From NCBI GenBank assembly GCA_965277615.1, contig CBDIDG010000004.1, forward strand, positions 1,054,001-1,118,000: 64,000 nt of DNA, in the 5' to 3' direction. This document shows, one piece after another, positions 63,868 to 64,000 of the stretch; positions within the stretch are counted from its first letter, which is position 1; each line of letters opens with the position of its first letter. The translations under genes and the position numbers were made by a program. The notes under the pieces are model-generated. The model was not told where the DNA came from. It saw only the letters and a program-made list of their open reading frames with translations, and searched no databases. Source of the stretch: Bog-532 sp965277615 (lineage in GTDB: Bacteria > Actinomycetota > Actinomycetes > Streptosporangiales > Streptosporangiaceae).

Positions 63868-64000
63868 ACGCACCCGAGCTTGACGAGACGGCAGGCCGGT
63901 TCGAGGCCCAGGTTTTCGAGGCACTGCCGGTGAGCGACGAGGCCGCGAATGCGCGGCTGCACGACCGGCTGGCCCAGGCCGCGGCCCGGGACGGCCTGCT
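63864..64000 (+). CDS. N-terminus of a gene coupled to the sigma factor, cut by the window end
   Basis: ATG 63864 overlaps the sigma factor stop by 4 nt. The 45 visible codons encode an acidic amphipathic segment, DETAGRFEAQVFEALPVSDE then ARLHDRLAQAAARDGLL, and remain open at the edge. In several actinobacteria the gene after such a sigma factor is a methylated-DNA-protein cysteine methyltransferase whose N-terminus looks like this; I suggest that with low certainty, as no active-site sequence is visible. An anti-sigma factor is the other option. Confidence 0.6.
   Translation, partial: MNAPELDETAGRFEAQVFEALPVSDEAANARLHDRLAQAAARDGL

Overview
The window is a very GC-rich chromosomal segment (about 70% G+C by eye, almost all codons ending in G or C) from an actinobacterium. 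Supporting marks are CsoR-type copper control, glucosyl-3-phosphoglycerate synthase, DUF1707, DUF5709 and DUF3072 proteins, PadR, XRE-cupin and Lrp regulators, frequent GTG starts, leaderless-looking promoters and a near-consensus actinobacterial LexA box. I cannot name the genus. No rRNA, tRNA, CRISPR array, transposase, prophage or integrase was recognised. It reads as ordinary core and accessory chromosome, densely packed, with many 4-nt ATGA/GTGA start-stop overlaps and several convergent pairs whose stop codons overlap.

Layout. 1-5664: copper island (truncated membrane protein, copper chaperone, csoR, copA, His-rich methyltransferase, divergent XRE-cupin regulator). 5654-9172: FUSC membrane protein and an isocitrate-lyase/PEP-mutase family enzyme. 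9457-14113: htpG overlapping leuS. 14110-19001: glgX translationally coupled to a GH63-like glucosidase, convergent with leuS. 19038-23808: a divergon of two soluble PRC-barrel/MgtE-N/CBS proteins, a DUF1003 protein and an NRAMP-like transporter whose metal-site motifs are altered, with a structured-looking leader in front of the transporter operon. 24000-31857: flavin reductase, PAS-GAF-SpoIIE phosphatase, MFS exporter, SufE, sulfurtransferase, thioredoxin, acyl-CoA synthetase. 31884-38597: TetR/cupin divergon, DUF1059, DUF4230, PP2C, Lrp/APC-transporter divergon, 6-phosphogluconate dehydrogenase. 38748-42780: secreted GH16-CBM13 glucanase, a 791-nt intergenic region with a large double palindrome, then PadR and DUF1707 proteins. 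43105-49609: fumarase, AlkB, a short Rho paralogue, an MreB/Mbl-like actin homologue, TOBE protein, and a YbdK-type carboxylate-amine ligase, with a G-quadruplex-like tandem repeat. 49766-53537: DUF3072 with a LexA-like box, DUF5709, NhaA-DsbA fusion, small membrane protein, Lrp regulator. 53741-56151: tyrosine/homogentisate catabolism (hpd-hmgA). 56213-64000: GpgS, PfkB kinase, PPK2, FAD disulfide oxidoreductase, NAD kinase, YihY membrane protein, ECF-like sigma factor and the truncated start of a gene behind it.

The most novel-looking items are: the apparently split magnesium/metal transport system (MgtE-type sensor domains on soluble proteins, one coupled to an NRAMP-like permease) with its candidate RNA leader; the second, N-terminally short Rho with altered Q-loop and RNP1; the paired 24-bp palindromes at 40706-40763; and the G-tract repeats lying between convergent genes.
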